DNA of 15,705 bases from Rikenella microfusus (lineage in GTDB: Bacteria; Bacteroidota; Bacteroidia; Bacteroidales; SZUA-534). Of this stretch, positions 1 through 8,004 are shown one piece after another (position 1 is the first letter of the stretch; every line of letters starts with the position of its first letter). Where the stretch lies: positions 1-15,705 of the forward strand of contig DYQV01000026.1 of NCBI GenBank assembly GCA_020719105.1, given 5' to 3'. The notes under the pieces are model-generated. The model searched no databases. It was not told the origin of the DNA and worked only from the letters and a program-made list of their open reading frames with translations. Position numbers and translations under genes: made by a program.

Positions 1-32
1 ATAAGTAAAATCGGATAGCAATAAAAACTTTA

Positions 33-40
33 TACCTTTG
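33..40 (+). promoter_or_regulatory. Possible -7 element for the MarR-type gene
   Basis: TACCTTTG fits the Bacteroidota -7 consensus TAnnTTTG and ends 32 bases before the ATG at 73. No TTTG is visible about 19-21 bases upstream, and the window edge limits the view. It is supported by position and the -7 match only. Confidence 0.4.
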
Positions 41-72
41 TTGAATACATCAATAAATGAATTAATAGTAAA

Positions 73-426
73 ATGCATAATTTCTGTAAACTCAGAGACC
101 TGTATAGGATAATCCAGGAACTGGAAAACTCCATCGAAGAAGCTCATGGATTGTCGGTAAACGAGTGCATGACTTTGTGTCGCATAAACTTGGGCTATTG
201 CTCAGCTGGCGAGTTGTGTGATACCTTAATGCAATCGAAATCAAGGATGTCGAAAATTCTGGCCGGGTTAGAGAAGAAGAACTTTATTGAAAGGAGTTTT
301 GATAAAATTGATAAGCGGAAAATCCAATTCGTATTAACTTCTAAAGGAATAGAAAAATCCAGGGAAGTGGAAAACTCGCCGGTAATAATACCTGATATGG
401 AAATTAAACTGAATGGTTACTCCTAG
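73..426 (+). CDS. MarR-family winged-helix transcriptional regulator, short and cysteine-rich
   Basis: A 117-residue protein whose middle (about residues 26-92) reads as a MarR-type winged helix: a helix ending in HGLSVNECMTL, a helix-turn-helix around SAGELCDTLMQSKSRMSKIL, the recognition-helix end LEKKNFIERS, then a charged wing (DKIDKRKIQFVLTSKG). Family members usually have about 140-160 residues; here the C-terminal dimerisation helix is very short, ending in a polar tail after residue 100. Five cysteines fall within the first 49 residues (5, 32, 36, 43, 49), which is many for so small a cytosolic protein. It stands 53 bases before the polysaccharide cluster on the same strand and could regulate it; that role is inferred from position only. 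The ATG at 73 is the only suitable start and no Shine-Dalgarno is visible. The target and ligand are unknown. Confidence 0.8.
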   Translation: MHNFCKLRDLYRIIQELENSIEEAHGLSVNECMTLCRINLGYCSAGELCDTLMQSKSRMSKILAGLEKKNFIERSFDKIDKRKIQFVLTSKGIEKSREVENSPVIIPDMEIKLNGYS

Positions 427-436
427 GAAGTTTTGA

Positions 437-466
437 TTTGTTTCCTTGTCAAATACGTTATCTTTG
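437..466 (+). promoter_or_regulatory. Bacteroidota-type promoter of the polysaccharide cluster
   Basis: TTTG at 437-440 and TATCTTTG at 459-466 are separated by 18 bases, close to the Bacteroidota sigma-ABfr pattern (TTTG, about 19-21 bases, TAnnTTTG). Transcription would begin near 470-473, leaving a leader of only about ten bases before the ATG at 480. It lies in the gap after the MarR-type gene, so the cluster probably has its own promoter rather than depending on read-through. Confidence 0.6.
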
Positions 467-479
467 TTCTTTTTAGCGT

Positions 480-1589
480 ATGATACCTGTTAAATTAAGC
501 AATACCACCCAATCGTCGATTGTTGCCATGGGAACCCGGTTGACCAAGGCCATGAAAGAAACCGGTCAGGAATACCTGATGTTGAACCGGGGTGTGAATT
601 CGGTTGTAACTATTGAATTATCCGAAGTTATTAAATCCATTGATTTTAATAGTACCGATATTCAGGTGTATCCTGCCACCAATGGTAAAATGGAATTATT
701 GAAAGCCATTAATCAGGAATACTTTGCCAATCAGGCTACGGTGAATAACATTTTAGTAACAGGCGGCGGGATTTCAGGACTGGACATCAGTTTGCAGAAT
801 ATTCAAGTTAAAAAAGTATTGTTGCCGCCTTTGTTTTGGGGCACCTATTCCCAATTGCTTTCATTGAGGGGCCTTTCATTTGAGAGTTATTCAAACTACG
901 AATGGTTCGCTGAAAATACCAATAAACTCTCTGGTACCGCAGTAATTATTTGCGATCCGGGGAATCCGGCTGGTGAGAAATATCCCGATGCCCAATTGTT
1001 GGAACTCATCCAAAATTTAAATAAAAATGGGGTTATCGTGCTTTTCGACAGCCCATACCGTAGGTTATTTCACAATCATTCGGATACACTTTTTCAGGAG
1101 TTGATGAATCTGGAGCATGTAATCATTATTGAAAGTTTCAGCAAATCGTTGGGTTTGAGCGGACAGCGTATCGGTTTTATTCACAATATACAGCAGTCGT
1201 TTATAAATGAAGCTGCCTTGCGCCTTATGTATGCCACCAATGGAGTGAATTCATTTGCCCAGGTATTGGTTACCCGTTTGCTTGCTACGCCAGAAGGGAT
1301 AAGGGCGGTGAGCGATTTTAAAAAAGTTACTACGGAGCACATTGAAGCAAACATTGCTTTTTTACATGAGAATCAGTTGCTGGCTAGTCGGTTTTATCAA
1401 GATTCAAAACCGCTGGGTATCTTTGCAATAGTTGACCGATCACCTGAGGAGCTTTTTCAACAAAGGATTGGCAGCGTTGGGCTCGACTATTTTACAATGA
1501 CCTCCTTTGAGGGTATGGAAAATTTATCACGGATATTGGTGTCATTTCCCCATGAAAAGTTTGTATCTTTCTTCCGATCTTTTTTATAA
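480..1589 (+). CDS. Fold-type I (class I/II) PLP-dependent aminotransferase
   Basis: A 369-residue soluble enzyme of the aspartate-aminotransferase fold. Visible signatures in order: a glycine-rich cofactor-phosphate segment TGGGISG (94-100), the NPAG motif (162-165) whose Asn contacts PLP, FDSPY (189-193) with the Asp that pairs with the pyridine nitrogen and the Tyr to its O3', the PLP lysine in SFSKSLGLSGQRIG (K222, R230), and R351 near the end as the probable substrate-carboxylate arginine. It would move an amino group between an amino acid and a keto acid; the substrate cannot be read from sequence. It is not a DegT/DnrJ-type sugar aminotransferase, the kind most often seen in polysaccharide clusters. 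The asparagine-synthase-type gene starts 11 bases after its stop, so the two are probably cotranscribed. The ATG at 480 has no Shine-Dalgarno; an in-frame ATG at codon 17 is an alternative start. Confidence 0.85.
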   Translation: MIPVKLSNTTQSSIVAMGTRLTKAMKETGQEYLMLNRGVNSVVTIELSEVIKSIDFNSTDIQVYPATNGKMELLKAINQEYFANQATVNNILVTGGGISGLDISLQNIQVKKVLLPPLFWGTYSQLLSLRGLSFESYSNYEWFAENTNKLSGTAVIICDPGNPAGEKYPDAQLLELIQNLNKNGVIVLFDSPYRRLFHNHSDTLFQELMNLEHVIIIESFSKSLGLSGQRIGFIHNIQQSFINEAALRLMYATNGVNSFAQVLVTRLLATPEGIRAVSDFKKVTTEHIEANIAFLHENQLLASRFYQDSKPLGIFAIVDRSPEELFQQRIGSVGLDYFTMTSFEGMENLSRILVSFPHEKFVSFFRSFL

Positions 1590-1600
1590 AACATTTCTCA

Positions 1601-3487
1601 ATGTGCGGTATTACGGGTGTTTACGCTTTCAACGATAAAGGAAACGAATATTTCAATAGAGTAGCGGATTCAGTAACAACATTAATCAAAAGGGGTCCTG
1701 ATAAACAAGCTATTTATCAAAAAGACAAAGTTTGCCTGGGCCATGCCCGTCTTTCCATCATTGATTTGACTGACGCTGCTTCGCAACCTTTACATGATGT
1801 TACCAAACGTTACACCATCATTTTTAATGGCGAAATCTATAATTTTAAGCAGCAGCGCGAGTATCTGGTAAAAAAAGGGTTGCCCCTAAAAACCCAATCC
1901 GATACCGAAGTGCTTCTGTACCTTTATATTATTGAAGGACCAAAATGTCTCGAAAAACTGAACGGCTTTTTCTCCTTTGCAGTACACGACAGCCGCGAGG
2001 ATACCCTTTTTATTGCCCGCGACCGTATGGGAATTAAACCTCTGATTTATTACCGCGACCGCAACAAATTGCTTTTTGCATCGGAAATGAAAGCTTTGAT
2101 GGCGCTGGGAATTTCCAAGGTTATTGATAAAACGTCAGTTAGCCAATACTTTCAATTTAACTACATTCCTTCGCCCAATACAATTTTCGAAAATGTTAAA
2201 AAGTTAGCTCCCGGGCATTATCTTTTTATTCAAAACAATCAGGTTCAGGAGAAGGAATACTTTGCAATAACCTATAACAGGAGTAAGCTTTCACCTATCA
2301 GCTATATTGATGCTCAGGAAAAACTCAGACACCACATTCATGAATCGGTTAAGCTGCGCATGATTTCCGACGTGCCTTTGGGATCGTTCCTGAGCGGAGG
2401 CATCGATTCATCTGTAATTGTGGCCGAAGCATCGAAATTGACTCAGCAGCTCAACACTTTTTCCATTGGCTATAAAGACCAACCTTTTTTTGATGAAACC
2501 CATTATGCCGAGTTGGTTGCCCGGAAGTTCAATACCAGCCATCAAGCATTCCAACTTACCAACGACGATTTGTATGGCAACCTGCACCAGATGCTTGATT
2601 ATATTGATGAGCCATTTGCCGATTCATCGGCGTTGCCGGTTCATATACTCAGCATGCATACCCGAAGCAAGGTAACCGTTGCCCTTTCAGGCGATGGAGC
2701 CGATGAACTTTTCTCGGGTTATAACAAGCACAACGCACACTTTCAAGCCATACAAAGAGGGTTGCAATCGTGGTTAATTAGAGCAGCGTTGCCTTTATGG
2801 AAAGCCCTCCCTAAATCGCGGAACAGCAAATTTTCCAATAAAATAAGGCAGTTGGAAAAATATGGTAGAGGACTATCCTACGATCAAAAAGAGCGTTTTT
2901 GGTATTGGGCCTCGCTTATGGCCGAAGACGATGCAAATCAATTGCTTAATTTTCAGGTTCAGCTAAACGAACTCAAAGTTAGAAAGCATGAGATTTTGAA
3001 GTACCTCATCAACGTGCAATCAATCAGCGATGTGCTTTATACCGATATGCAACTGGTATTGGTGAGCGATATGCTACACAAAGTTGATTCCATGAGTATG
3101 GCCAACAGTTTGGAAGTACGGGTACCCTTTTTAGATTATAATTTGGTAAACTTTGTATTTACCTTGCCCGATTCCTACAAAATTAACGGAAAAATGCGCA
3201 AGCGGATCTTGCAGGATGCATACCGCGATATACTTCCACCGGAGTTATATCAGCGCCCTAAACAAGGGTTTGAAGTACCTTTGATGGACTGGTTTAAAAC
3301 CGAATTAAACAATGAGTTGATGAACAAATACCTGAATCCCGATTATTTGGTCTCGCAAAAAATATTTAATCCGGTTGCCATAGCACAATTAAAAAACCAG
3401 CTTTACGCAAAAAACCCGGGTGATATACAGGCTCATCTATGGGCTTTATTGGTTTTTCAGCATTGGTGGATGAAATATATGGATTAG
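1601..3487 (+). CDS. asnB: Asparagine synthase (glutamine-hydrolysing)-type amidotransferase
   Basis: A 628-residue two-domain enzyme. The N-terminal class II glutaminase begins MCGITGVY, with Cys2 exposed as the nucleophile after Met removal, and carries R50 (GHARLSIID), NGEIYN (76-81) and SDTE (100-103). The C-terminal synthetase domain has the ATP-pyrophosphatase loop SGGIDSS (265-271) and GDGADELFSGY (364-374). It hydrolyses glutamine, channels ammonia and amidates an AMP-activated carboxylate. The classic product is asparagine from aspartate, but members in surface-polysaccharide clusters (for example WbpS-like proteins) are linked to amidation of uronic acids; that is an inference from its place between an aminotransferase and a glycosyltransferase. 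Length and all key residues are normal, and the start is fixed by the mandatory Met-Cys. No Shine-Dalgarno is seen in the 11-base gap before it. Confidence 0.9.
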   Translation: MCGITGVYAFNDKGNEYFNRVADSVTTLIKRGPDKQAIYQKDKVCLGHARLSIIDLTDAASQPLHDVTKRYTIIFNGEIYNFKQQREYLVKKGLPLKTQSDTEVLLYLYIIEGPKCLEKLNGFFSFAVHDSREDTLFIARDRMGIKPLIYYRDRNKLLFASEMKALMALGISKVIDKTSVSQYFQFNYIPSPNTIFENVKKLAPGHYLFIQNNQVQEKEYFAITYNRSKLSPISYIDAQEKLRHHIHESVKLRMISDVPLGSFLSGGIDSSVIVAEASKLTQQLNTFSIGYKDQPFFDETHYAELVARKFNTSHQAFQLTNDDLYGNLHQMLDYIDEPFADSSALPVHILSMHTRSKVTVALSGDGADELFSGYNKHNAHFQAIQRGLQSWLIRAALPLWKALPKSRNSKFSNKIRQLEKYGRGLSYDQKERFWYWASLMAEDDANQLLNFQVQLNELKVRKHEILKYLINVQSISDVLYTDMQLVLVSDMLHKVDSMSMANSLEVRVPFLDYNLVNFVFTLPDSYKINGKMRKRILQDAYRDILPPELYQRPKQGFEVPLMDWFKTELNNELMNKYLNPDYLVSQKIFNPVAIAQLKNQLYAKNPGDIQAHLWALLVFQHWWMKYMD

Positions 3488-3571
3488 TCAATTGCCACAA
3501 CTATTAAGTGCAATAAGTGAATCGGAATTATTTAATTTACCGTACCACACAGAAAAATCAGGAAACTTATC

Positions 3572-4768
3572 ATGCCTAAAATTTTACGGATTATAAACCG
3601 CTTTAATGTTGGGGGACCTACTTACAACGCCGCTTATTTGAGCAAATATCTGAATTCCGATTTCGATACCTTATTGGTTGGTGGAGTAAAAGAGGAAGCG
3701 GAAGCAAGCTCGGAATACATTTTAAAAAAGTTGGGTATTGAACCTATCATTATTCCTGAGATGCGTCGTTCGGTAAACCCAACAAACGATTTAATTGCTT
3801 ATCGAAAAATTTCTAAACTTATCAGTCAATTCAAGCCGGATATAGTTCACACCCATGCCTCTAAAGCAGGAACCATTGGGCGGTTAGCTGCAATTCGGAA
3901 TAAAGTTCCCATTATCGTTCATACCTTTCACGGCCACGTTTTTCACTCCTATTTTGGGTCGTCAAAAACCAATATTTTTATCAATATTGAGCAAGGGTTA
4001 GCCAATCAGTGCTCAAAAATTATTGCTATTAGCGATAAACAGAAAGAAGAACTCTCGGAAATTTATAAAATAGCAGCTCCTGAAAAATTTGAAGTCATTC
4101 CCTTAGGATTCGATTTGCAGCGGTTTCAGGAAAATCAGGTTCAAAAAAGAACTGCATTCCGTTCCCATTACAAACTGAATGAGAGCGATATTGCAATTGG
4201 TATTGTTGGTAGATTAGCACCGGTTAAAAACCATGAACTTTTTATACGAGCACTTAAAAATGTTAAAGAAAAAACCCAAGCAAACATCCGTGCATTTATT
4301 ATTGGCGATGGAGAATGCCGAAGTGATTTGCAGGAACTCTGCAAAAGCTTAGGGTTGGATTATCAGTATTCTCCCAATGGAGAGGCAACTGCTTCAACAG
4401 TTACATTTACTTCCTGGATAAAAAATATTGACACAGCCTACCCCGGACTGGATATAGTAGCCATGACCTCGCTCAATGAAGGTACGCCGGTTAGTTTAAT
4501 TGAGGCACAGGCAGCCAATAAAGCAATTGTAACAACCAATGTAGGAGGAATAGAAAATATTGTAATTCCAAACGGTACCGCTTTGTTAACCAAGAATAAC
4601 TGTGTGGACGATTTTTCGGAAAAATTACAACTGCTGGTTGAAAGTGGACCCATGCGTAAATCCCAGTCAGAAAAAGGTTGGAATCATGTCCGGGAGAAGT
4701 TCCATTACACGCGGTTGGTGCACGACACAGAGAACCTGTATTATAAACTGCTTAATGAACACAAATAA
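3572..4768 (+). CDS. GT4-family (GT-B fold) glycosyltransferase
   Basis: A 398-residue cytoplasmic or membrane-associated transferase that would add one sugar from a nucleotide-sugar donor to the growing lipid-linked glycan. The N-terminal acceptor domain starts RIINRFNVGGPTYNAAYLS with the glycine loop at 14-15, then HTHASKAG (93-100) and HTFHGHVF (117-124). The C-terminal donor domain shows GRLAPVK (213-219), IGDGE (244-248) and the EX7E element, E303 in NEGTPVSLIE through E311, followed by TTNVGG. Donor and acceptor sugars cannot be predicted. It follows asnB after 84 bases with no recognisable terminator or consensus promoter, so it is probably part of the same transcript. It is the only glycosyltransferase of this type in the window, too few to build a typical repeat unit, so other transferases must be encoded elsewhere. 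Confidence 0.88.
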   Translation: MPKILRIINRFNVGGPTYNAAYLSKYLNSDFDTLLVGGVKEEAEASSEYILKKLGIEPIIIPEMRRSVNPTNDLIAYRKISKLISQFKPDIVHTHASKAGTIGRLAAIRNKVPIIVHTFHGHVFHSYFGSSKTNIFINIEQGLANQCSKIIAISDKQKEELSEIYKIAAPEKFEVIPLGFDLQRFQENQVQKRTAFRSHYKLNESDIAIGIVGRLAPVKNHELFIRALKNVKEKTQANIRAFIIGDGECRSDLQELCKSLGLDYQYSPNGEATASTVTFTSWIKNIDTAYPGLDIVAMTSLNEGTPVSLIEAQAANKAIVTTNVGGIENIVIPNGTALLTKNNCVDDFSEKLQLLVESGPMRKSQSEKGWNHVREKFHYTRLVHDTENLYYKLLNEHK

Positions 4769-4801
4769 CGGCGATTTTCTTATTTACAAAGGAAAAATTT
4801 A

Positions 4802-4809
4802 TATTTTTG
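4802..4809 (+). promoter_or_regulatory. Possible internal promoter (-7 element) before the Wza-like gene
   Basis: TATTTTTG matches TAnnTTTG and ends 20 bases before the ATG at 4830. The upstream half is poor: TTTC at 4776-4779 (22 bases away) or TTTA at 4783-4786 (15 bases away). The region is very A/T-rich, so a chance match is quite possible. Confidence 0.35.
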
Positions 4810-4829
4810 GATGATTTTTAAAAACACCA

Positions 4830-5594
4830 ATGAAAAAACTTCTGCAAAAAAATAATTTGATATTAGTTTTCTTTGTTTTGCTGGCTTTAAGCGGTTGCAA
4901 ATTTTTAAATCCCAGCGTAATGTTCGACACACCATCGAAATATGATTATTATAGCTTTGAACAGGAGAAAAATGAATACGTAATCCGACCTTTTGATAAG
5001 CTCAATGTGCGCATTTTTACCAACGATGGCATTCAGTTAATTGACATGGAAAGTAATAATACGGCATCAAAAAACTCAGTAGGTCAAGATCCTTATTTGG
5101 TTGAATACGATGGATTGGTAAAAGTACCAACTTTAGGTAGGGTGAGTGTGGCCGGGTTAACCATAAAGGAATCGGAAAAACTATTGGAGGAAAAATACGC
5201 TCAGTTTTACCAAAAACCATTTGTATTAGTAAAAGTTACCAACCGCCGGGTGGTGGTTTTTACATCGGGAAGTACCAAAGGTGAAGTATTGAATATTGAT
5301 AATGAAAAATTTACATTGATTGAGGCTTTGGCTCAGGCTGGCGGAATTGATGATTTCAGCAAGGCATATCAAATAAAGCTATTACGGGGGAATCTTGACA
5401 ATCCGCAGGTTTACAAGTTCAATATCAGCTCTATTGAAGAAATGAAAAAAGCCAACATGGTGTTACAGGCCAACGATATTATTTATGTTGACAAAAGGGC
5501 CCGTTACGCATCCCGTACTTTGAATGAATTAATGCCTATTATTACTCTTTTGAACACTTTTTTTCTTTTGTACCTAACTATTCAAGCATTATAA
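4830..5594 (+). CDS. Wza-like polysaccharide export lipoprotein (Poly_export and SLBB domains)
   Basis: A 254-residue outer-membrane exporter subunit. It starts with a lipoprotein signal peptide: basic MKKLLQKNN, a hydrophobic stretch, then lipobox LSGC with Cys23 as the lipidated residue. The Poly_export domain follows (about 50-137; YVIRPFDKLNVRIF, then GLVKVPTLGRVSVAGLTIKE) and an SLBB segment (about 139-190; VFTSGSTKGEV, LIEALAQAGGID). It ends in a hydrophobic helix (about 233-252), plausibly the segment that crosses the outer membrane. E. coli Wza is about 380 residues; the short one-SLBB form with a C-terminal helix is the usual Bacteroidota version. It should assemble into a ring that docks on the Wzc-like protein encoded 8 bases downstream. 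The ATG at 4830 gives a proper signal peptide and no alternative start is needed. Confidence 0.9.
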   Translation: MKKLLQKNNLILVFFVLLALSGCKFLNPSVMFDTPSKYDYYSFEQEKNEYVIRPFDKLNVRIFTNDGIQLIDMESNNTASKNSVGQDPYLVEYDGLVKVPTLGRVSVAGLTIKESEKLLEEKYAQFYQKPFVLVKVTNRRVVVFTSGSTKGEVLNIDNEKFTLIEALAQAGGIDDFSKAYQIKLLRGNLDNPQVYKFNISSIEEMKKANMVLQANDIIYVDKRARYASRTLNELMPIITLLNTFFLLYLTIQAL

Positions 5595-5601
5595 GTAAAC
5601 T

Positions 5602-8004
5602 ATGTATCAAGGTAAAATTCCCATAATTAACGATAAGTTTGATTTAGCCATTTTTATTCAAATTCTGCGGAAGAATTATTGGGTTGCACTGGTCCTGTTA
5701 CTTATTTCGTTTATTGGCGCACAGGTTTATCTTAGGTATAGCCAGCCAATTTATAGTACACAATCCATTATTCAGTTAAACGAAAGCAATAAAACAACAC
5801 TACTACTTAATATTGAAGATGTTAACAAAAGCAATGATATATCGAAAGTAATTGAATTGTTACGTTCAAAAGAATTTTTGAAAAGAGCATTTTCCCGGTT
5901 GCCTCTTGAAGTATCTTATTATAACGAAGGTACCTTTCTATCCACTGAATTATACAAACACTCACCGTATCAAATTGACTGGAAAATTCAATCGGGTCAA
6001 TTATATGATAGGTTGGTGTATATTGAATTTGCTGATGTTTCCAGTGCTACAATAACTTTGGAGGAAGGAAAAGATCAGTTAGAACTGCCTTTGACTATTA
6101 ATGAATGGATGGCTGTGGCCGGTGATTCAATCAGATGCACACTACTCGATGCGGAAACTGTTATCAATCAAAACAATAACTACAAAAACAACCGTTACTA
6201 TTTTGTTATAAATAACCCAACAAAAATAGTAGAAACCCATTTGAATAATTTGCAAATATTTTTACTTAGCAATTCGGCTCAAACAATACAAATAGCCTAT
6301 TCCGGATTCAATTCTGAAAAAGCGGCCAATATAGTGAATACAATTGCTCAAGAATATTTGAAATATGATGTTGAGATAAAAAAAGAGAGTGCTGAAAATA
6401 TTTTGGCATTTATTGAGGAGCGCCTAAAAGTAGTGTATCATAATTTAGGTGAGACAGAAAGGGAATTGGTAGCCTTTAAAAAAGACAACAAAATAAATTT
6501 TGATAAGCAGCAGGGTTATGGCAGTCCTTTTCCCCTATTTACCACTAAAATGGCTGAACTGGAGGATGAACTGATTAATATTGAATTTGAGTTAGCAACC
6601 CTAAACCAAATAAATAACAAGGTTGAAAACGACAATAACCTGAATGTATATGAGCTAATTGCTACATTAGCAGGCACAAAATCGGAAGCTATTGTTGTTA
6701 ATGTATTGAACAACTTGCAGGAACTTATGAACCGGAAGGAGCAACTTCTTAATGACGTAACCCGTGACAATTTGAAAATTAAGATTATTGAAAAACAAAT
6801 TGAAGGACAGAAACAGTTACTTAAAGATTTTGTAAGCTCCACTATTATGAGGTTGGAATCAAAGAAGGCTGATTATGAAGCAAAAATAAATGAATACAAC
6901 GATAAAGTTTTTAACACTAAAAACTATGATGAATTGGAATACTCCAAGTTAGAGCGCTTATATACTATTAACGAGGGTTTTTACCATAAACTTATTGAGA
7001 AAAAAGCGGAATATTTGATTTCACAAGCCGGTTATGTTTCGCAAAACACAATTCTTGAAAAGGGAATTACTCCAACGGCGCCCATTGCCCCTATTAGCAA
7101 AAAAATATACCCTATAAGTCTTTTTCTGGGTCTTTTTATTGGGGTTGGCTACATTCTGGTAAGGTATTTACTTTACGATGAGATAACCTCAATTAGTATG
7201 ATTCAAAGCTATACCAAGGCCCCAATTTTAGGAACCGTTCCGATATATAAAAAAGAAATACCTGTATCACAACTTTTGGTTAACAAGCAACCAAATTCAG
7301 TTTTTTCTGAGGCGTTTAGGACCATTCGTTCCAACTTACAATTTATAAGTCAAGGAGCGGAGACTAAAATTATAACTTTATCCAGCACAATTTCGGGCGA
7401 GGGAAAAACCTTTGTGGCAATTAATTTAGCAGGAATATTGGCTATTTCAGGTAAAAAGGTCATTTTGCTCGATCTCGATTTACGCAAACCCCGCATACAC
7501 CTTGGGTTTAATACCAGCAACAACAAAGGTATAAGCACGCTTTTAATTGGAAAGCACAAACTCGATGAGTGCATTGAAAAGACGGACTTGCCAAATTTTG
7601 ATTACATAACGGCAGGTCCAATTCCTCCCAATCCTTCGGAATTGTCTTCGGGTAAGCAAATGGAATCGTTACTGGTTGAACTGGAGGATAGGTATGATAT
7701 TATTATAATTGATACCCCGCCGGTTGGAATTGTTACCGATGCCTTGGTAAACCTTCAAAAAGCCAATTATCCAATATACGTAATGAAGGCCAATGTTTCA
7801 AAACGGCATTTCATCGAGAACATCAATTCATTGATAAAATTTAAAAATATGGATAACCTATCGGTGATATTAAATGGAGTTGAATTAAATGCCGGTGGGT
7901 ATGGAAATTATGGCTATGGGTATGGTTATGGCTATTATACTGAAGATCAGGAAACCACCGTTGGCAGAAAATTGACTCAAAAACTTCAAAAGCTTAAAAA
8001 ATGA
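5602..8004 (+). CDS. Wzc-like polysaccharide copolymerase / BY-type tyrosine autokinase
   Basis: An 800-residue inner-membrane protein that sets chain length and couples polymerisation to export. The N-terminal Wzz part has a first membrane helix (about 27-45), a long periplasmic region with coiled-coil character (about 255-430), and a second membrane helix (about 503-522) after the proline-rich APIAPISKKIYP. The cytoplasmic kinase carries the oligomerisation motif EAFRTIR (570-576), Walker A SGEGKT (598-603; the Pro usual before the Gly is Ser here), Walker A' LLDLDLRKPR (622-631) and Walker B IIIDTPP (701-707). The C-terminal tail has seven tyrosines between 767 and 779, the expected autophosphorylation cluster. 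Domain order and length are typical of fused Wzc proteins. The stop overlaps the next start as ATGA. No Wzb-type phosphatase gene is present in the window to reverse the phosphorylation. Confidence 0.93.
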   Translation: MYQGKIPIINDKFDLAIFIQILRKNYWVALVLLLISFIGAQVYLRYSQPIYSTQSIIQLNESNKTTLLLNIEDVNKSNDISKVIELLRSKEFLKRAFSRLPLEVSYYNEGTFLSTELYKHSPYQIDWKIQSGQLYDRLVYIEFADVSSATITLEEGKDQLELPLTINEWMAVAGDSIRCTLLDAETVINQNNNYKNNRYYFVINNPTKIVETHLNNLQIFLLSNSAQTIQIAYSGFNSEKAANIVNTIAQEYLKYDVEIKKESAENILAFIEERLKVVYHNLGETERELVAFKKDNKINFDKQQGYGSPFPLFTTKMAELEDELINIEFELATLNQINNKVENDNNLNVYELIATLAGTKSEAIVVNVLNNLQELMNRKEQLLNDVTRDNLKIKIIEKQIEGQKQLLKDFVSSTIMRLESKKADYEAKINEYNDKVFNTKNYDELEYSKLERLYTINEGFYHKLIEKKAEYLISQAGYVSQNTILEKGITPTAPIAPISKKIYPISLFLGLFIGVGYILVRYLLYDEITSISMIQSYTKAPILGTVPIYKKEIPVSQLLVNKQPNSVFSEAFRTIRSNLQFISQGAETKIITLSSTISGEGKTFVAINLAGILAISGKKVILLDLDLRKPRIHLGFNTSNNKGISTLLIGKHKLDECIEKTDLPNFDYITAGPIPPNPSELSSGKQMESLLVELEDRYDIIIIDTPPVGIVTDALVNLQKANYPIYVMKANVSKRHFIENINSLIKFKNMDNLSVILNGVELNAGGYGNYGYGYGYGYYTEDQETTVGRKLTQKLQKLKK
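7900..7938 (+). repeat. TATGGN hexamer repeat encoding the Wzc tyrosine cluster
   Basis: The coding strand runs TAT-GG units (TATGGA, then after one AAT codon TATGGC, TATGGG, TATGGT, TATGGC) and closes with TATTAT, giving alternating Tyr-Gly. The third bases differ, so the array is imperfect and codon choice has drifted. Gain or loss of a six-base unit would stay in frame and change the number of phosphorylatable tyrosines. Confidence 0.7.

Noticed and set aside
2466..2675. 69-residue open frame inside asnB
   Set aside because: It lies wholly within the conserved asparagine-synthase coding region in another frame, has no recognisable domain, and asnB is intact across it.
4602..4814. 70-residue open frame overlapping the 3' end of the GT4 gene and extending past it
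   Set aside because: Most of it is a shadow of the glycosyltransferase; composition is random-looking and no start signal is visible.
6516..6842. 108-residue antisense frame within wzc
   Set aside because: It is opposite a continuous coiled-coil-encoding region; its Ser/Ile/Phe-rich composition is what antisense of A/T-rich coding DNA yields.
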